From Welwitschia mirabilis (taxonomy: Eukaryota; Gnetophyta; Gnetopsida; Welwitschiales): DNA of 64,000 nt. Below, piece after piece: positions 60,893-64,000 of this stretch; position 1 is the stretch's first letter; each line of letters starts with the position of its first letter. The stretch is taken from assembly GCA_051453625.1 (NCBI GenBank), contig JBOZIK010000001.1, positions 80,393,429 through 80,457,428 on the forward strand. The letters run 5' to 3'. Below the pieces are notes generated by a model that was given only the letters and a program-made list of their open reading frames with translations, was not told the DNA's origin and ran no database searches. The translations under genes were made by a program, and so were the position numbers.

Positions 60893-62214
60893 CGTTAACA
60901 TGTAAAAAGTGACATTTATCTCAAGTAATTTAGGCCACTTTAGCATAAAAGAGTTGGTAATTTTTCATGTTTAATCATTTTAATTTCATTTATGCGTTGA
61001 TAATAAAAAAATAGATTTTATGCTTTGACCCATAATCTTTTATGACTACATTTAAATAAGAAATCATATGACAAAACTTGATTATAAATCAAATGAAAAA
61101 GGTAGTGGTGTCAATTATTGTTCATGTTGGTACTAGTCATTTTTGGAGTTTAGATCTCATGTTTATCTTTTTATATCTTCTTTCTATGTTAAGTTGATTG
61201 AGCTTATTGGTAATTCTGAATGATGTATAAAAAATTATCACAAACTTCCAAATTAAAAACCCTAACCCTAATCCTAATTTTTAATGTCTTAAAGGCCATG
61301 TTACCTTACTTTTACAAGGAGGACAAAGTGGTCACTACTAGGATTATTGAGGATTGAGGATTCCTAGTTTTTGAGTTTCCTTTTCGAAAAAATCTAGTTC
61401 TCCAAGGCTAGCATGGCATTTTATTATAGTTATTTCTAGCTTCCTTTGATGTAGATTTGTTCTTTTCATGTAACAAAATGCAATTTTCATTTTCAATTTG
61501 TTTTCTTGATATTGAGTGTTTATATTTTTTCATACTTATTATGCTTGAATGAGTTAAAGTTCTTTATGATGAAAGTAATATTGTTAGTTTTCACTCTTAA
61601 TTTGATTTCTTGAAATTAAGTATGTATAGTTTTTCACAGTTATTATGCATGAATAGAGTTAAAGTTCTTTATGAATTTGCCATTTTAAGTAAAGTTTAGG
61701 ATAATAATAGTTCTTTAATCACTAATATTTAATATTCTTTAGAACCAAAAATCCTACTTAGCATGCTGGTGAAGTATGTTATGAAAGCTACAGGGACCTA
61801 TATTCTTTATAAGAGATTAATCTTCATTGATGATATTTATAGATTAAGATTTGAACAAGTCTATTATTATTATTTAGGATTTTAATTGTCATAAAAAATC
61901 TTCATGTTGACTCTTGTAGCCACGCATATTCCTAGCTCTTAATATTATTATTAATACATCCCTCTCTTGCTTTTGCTTTCAATAATAATTATTCGATAAT
62001 TATAAAAGTGGTATATGCCAAGTTTCCTTGAGTTATCATACTACATTTATCCCTTGAGAAGAACGACATTAGAACTATATTACAAATGGAAGCCCAAGTT
62101 TTTTTAGTAAAACTTAGGTTTCATCATGCAAGATTTACATTCCTAGGGTGATCTTACTTATTACTATTTATTAATAACAATTAGAAGCATAGCTAAATTT
62201 CATTAAAAATAGGG
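60893..62214 (+). repeat. Element C 3' LTR
   Basis: It starts CGTTAACATGTAAAAAGTGAC (TG changed to CG) and ends near AAAATAGGG. It aligns well with the B 3' LTR: 'TTTAGGCCA.TTTAGCATAAAAGAGTTG', 'AAATTAAAAACCCTAA', 'GGACAAAGTGGTCA.TACTAGGATTATTGAGGATT'. It is closer to B's 3' LTR than to B's 5' LTR at several indels. Confidence 0.8.
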
Positions 62215-64000
62215 AGAAATAAGAGGTATCTTATGCATGGTGATTAAGATTAATAAACAATTATGGTTAAGTGGCTAGGAGGTTTCACTATAAAACTTTG
62301 GATATCCATGTTTATTTTGTGTGTATGTGTGTGTGTGTAATATTTTTCATTAGCTATGCATTAGATCAATACTACTAGGGTCAAAATTCTAATCCTTAAA
62401 ATATCTTTTAGGTTAGTACTCCTTCGTGGAAATCCTAAGCCTTATTGTAAGTTCTTCTTATGCATTCATTCTTCTTTTTTACATTGACTTGCATTATTAA
62501 TATTTAGCTAAGATATACTGTAACTACTCATATTAACTAGTATATTCATTATTGTATTTACTCTAATTATTGCATAACTCATAGTAAAATATTTATCATG
62601 TTTAACTAATGAAAGTTAAATTTCCAAAATAGATGCATAGGTTAAAAATACTATAGCTCATTAAATAGCAAGTACAAAGTTAAGAAAGTTTTTAAAAGTC
62701 TAGAATAATGTAGCATTTATAAAAATTTAAAAACAATAATTTTCTAAGTTCTAATACTTTTTTAGAGAACTATTTGTTAAATTAAGTTATGAAATAAAAG
62801 TAGAAAATAGTAAGAAACTAATTTCAATTTTTATAACTAAAATTTAAGCTATTTTAAATCTTGAACATCCCATGTTGTAGAAAATTAAATAAGCTATACA
62901 AAAAGCATTAAATCATTTCAAAAATCAAAGTTGTTTGAAAGTTATAATTATTCTAGCATAGGGTGATAAGACCATAATTTGGAATTTAATTAATTTAAAT
63001 TTAAATTATAACCTTATAAATAATACTCATAAAAATTCAAAATATTTTAATTTAATTTTCAAGGATCATATTATGAGTTTAGTTTATCAAAAACTATTAT
63101 AACTTATTTATTCTTAATAATTAATTAATTATTTAAAAAAATTTTGATGTCATTTTAAGGCCTTAGAAACTTTATAATTAATGTCTTAAATTATAGAAAA
63201 TTATTAAATAAAATTATATAAGTAGTTCAAGTGTATAAGATTACTTATTATTAGTAACTTTAAGTTATATTATTTATGCATAAAATTTTGTTAGAAGTAC
63301 CTATTTTACCTTTTTGTTTTTACTTACTCTTAATATGCATACTTATAAAGGCTTCCATCTTAGTAATCTAAGTAGCTTAAATAGTCCTTAATTTATTATT
63401 CATTTTATTTACTTATACTATAAATATACGAGTTTTAGGTAAAGAATTATGTTTTAAACAATCATGTTTAAACTATACTTCCTTTGGTTATCTTCATTAC
63501 ATATAACCATGGGATATTATCATATGAGCATGGAAAAATGCTTTTAAGATTGACATAGCTTTATGTGTAAATTAGTTATTTTAGTATACACTTAAGATGT
63601 AATTTTATACATTTAAATGTTGTTGTTATTATTATTATAAAAAATAAGAAAAAGTTATTTCTTTTGTTTAGATTTTTATTATTATAATTTTAAATGTAAG
63701 GATGTTATAGTTTGTTTGTCTCTTTTTTTTGTATGATTGTTCTCATAAACTAAACCCAGTGATGATTAAAATTATTACAACTAGGTAAATGATCTATTAA
63801 ATATCTACATTAGATAGAATTATATGCATGAATTTATCTAGTATATTCATGAAATGAGACTAAATCAAGTTAATCCTAATAATGATCATTCCATACTTGG
63901 ATTTTATCACTAAGGTGGATTGCATTACATTTTAATTTTTTTAAATAATGTCCTTCTAGATGTGGAATTGACCATCATTCTCCTATCCTACCCATGTATA
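62215..64000. repeat. 3' flank of element C, homologous to B's 3' flank
   Basis: AGAAATAAG follows both LTRs, and co-linear similarity continues to the window end (matching about 28160). It has no coding domain. It includes a (GT)n run at 62319-62338. Confidence 0.75.

Noticed and set aside
61250-61285. Telomere-like AAACCCTAACCCTAATCCTAAT
   Set aside because: Only a few degenerate units, and the matching place in other LTR copies (about 19650 and 25420) has similar phrases, so it is LTR sequence and not an interstitial telomere.
1-64000. CRISPR array, operon, riboswitch or bacterial features
   Set aside because: No regular spacer-repeat array or prokaryotic gene structure; the window is plant nuclear DNA.

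Overview
The window looks like intergenic nuclear DNA from a large, old, repeat-filled seed-plant genome. It is very AT-rich, has ten runs of N, and contains no intact protein gene. Nearly everything recognisable is a decayed retroelement: Athila/Tat-like Ty3/gypsy elements with a degenerate tRNA-Asp primer site, a Ty3/gypsy chromovirus, a Ty1/copia scrap, two L1-type LINEs with DUF4283-like first ORFs, and a probable tRNA-derived SINE. Most damage is C-to-T or G-to-A: in-frame stops where Gln, Arg or Trp is expected, and catalytic Asp codons now reading Asn. This fits long decay of methylated cytosine. A gymnosperm is a reasonable guess, and very low-GC genomes such as Welwitschia would fit, but nothing here fixes the species.

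Layout. 1.2-2.3 kb: an LTR-like regulatory block with a tandem GTCGTC/GACGAC motif. 2.4-8.8 kb: Athila-like element A with gag and protease remnants but no visible RT or integrase. 9.7-12.5 kb: an island of higher GC and low repeat content, possibly organelle-derived. 12.5-17.9 kb: unassigned AT-rich DNA holding a copia RT scrap on the minus strand. 17.9-19.3 kb: a chromovirus-type LTR. 19.3-26.3 kb: element B, a non-autonomous relative of A with two 1.3 kb LTRs. 26.3-28.6 kb: flank that reappears after element C. 28.6-34.0 kb: LINE-1 on the minus strand. 35.6-45.3 kb: a chromovirus on the plus strand, split inside its RT by the 4.8 kb LINE-2 (37.3-42.1 kb). 45.8-57.0 kb: three 2.4 kb LTRs of one minus-strand family. 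Between two of these LTRs lie a degenerate PPR gene, a purine-skewed GC island and a SINE. 57.1-62.2 kb: element C, homologous to B. 62.2-64 kb: a repeat of B's 3' flank.

No gene set here works together today. The value of the window is its nesting record: LINE-2 jumped into the chromovirus; B and C share a junction that points to duplication; and a PPR gene fragment sits between retrotransposon LTRs. I found no convincing new functional system.
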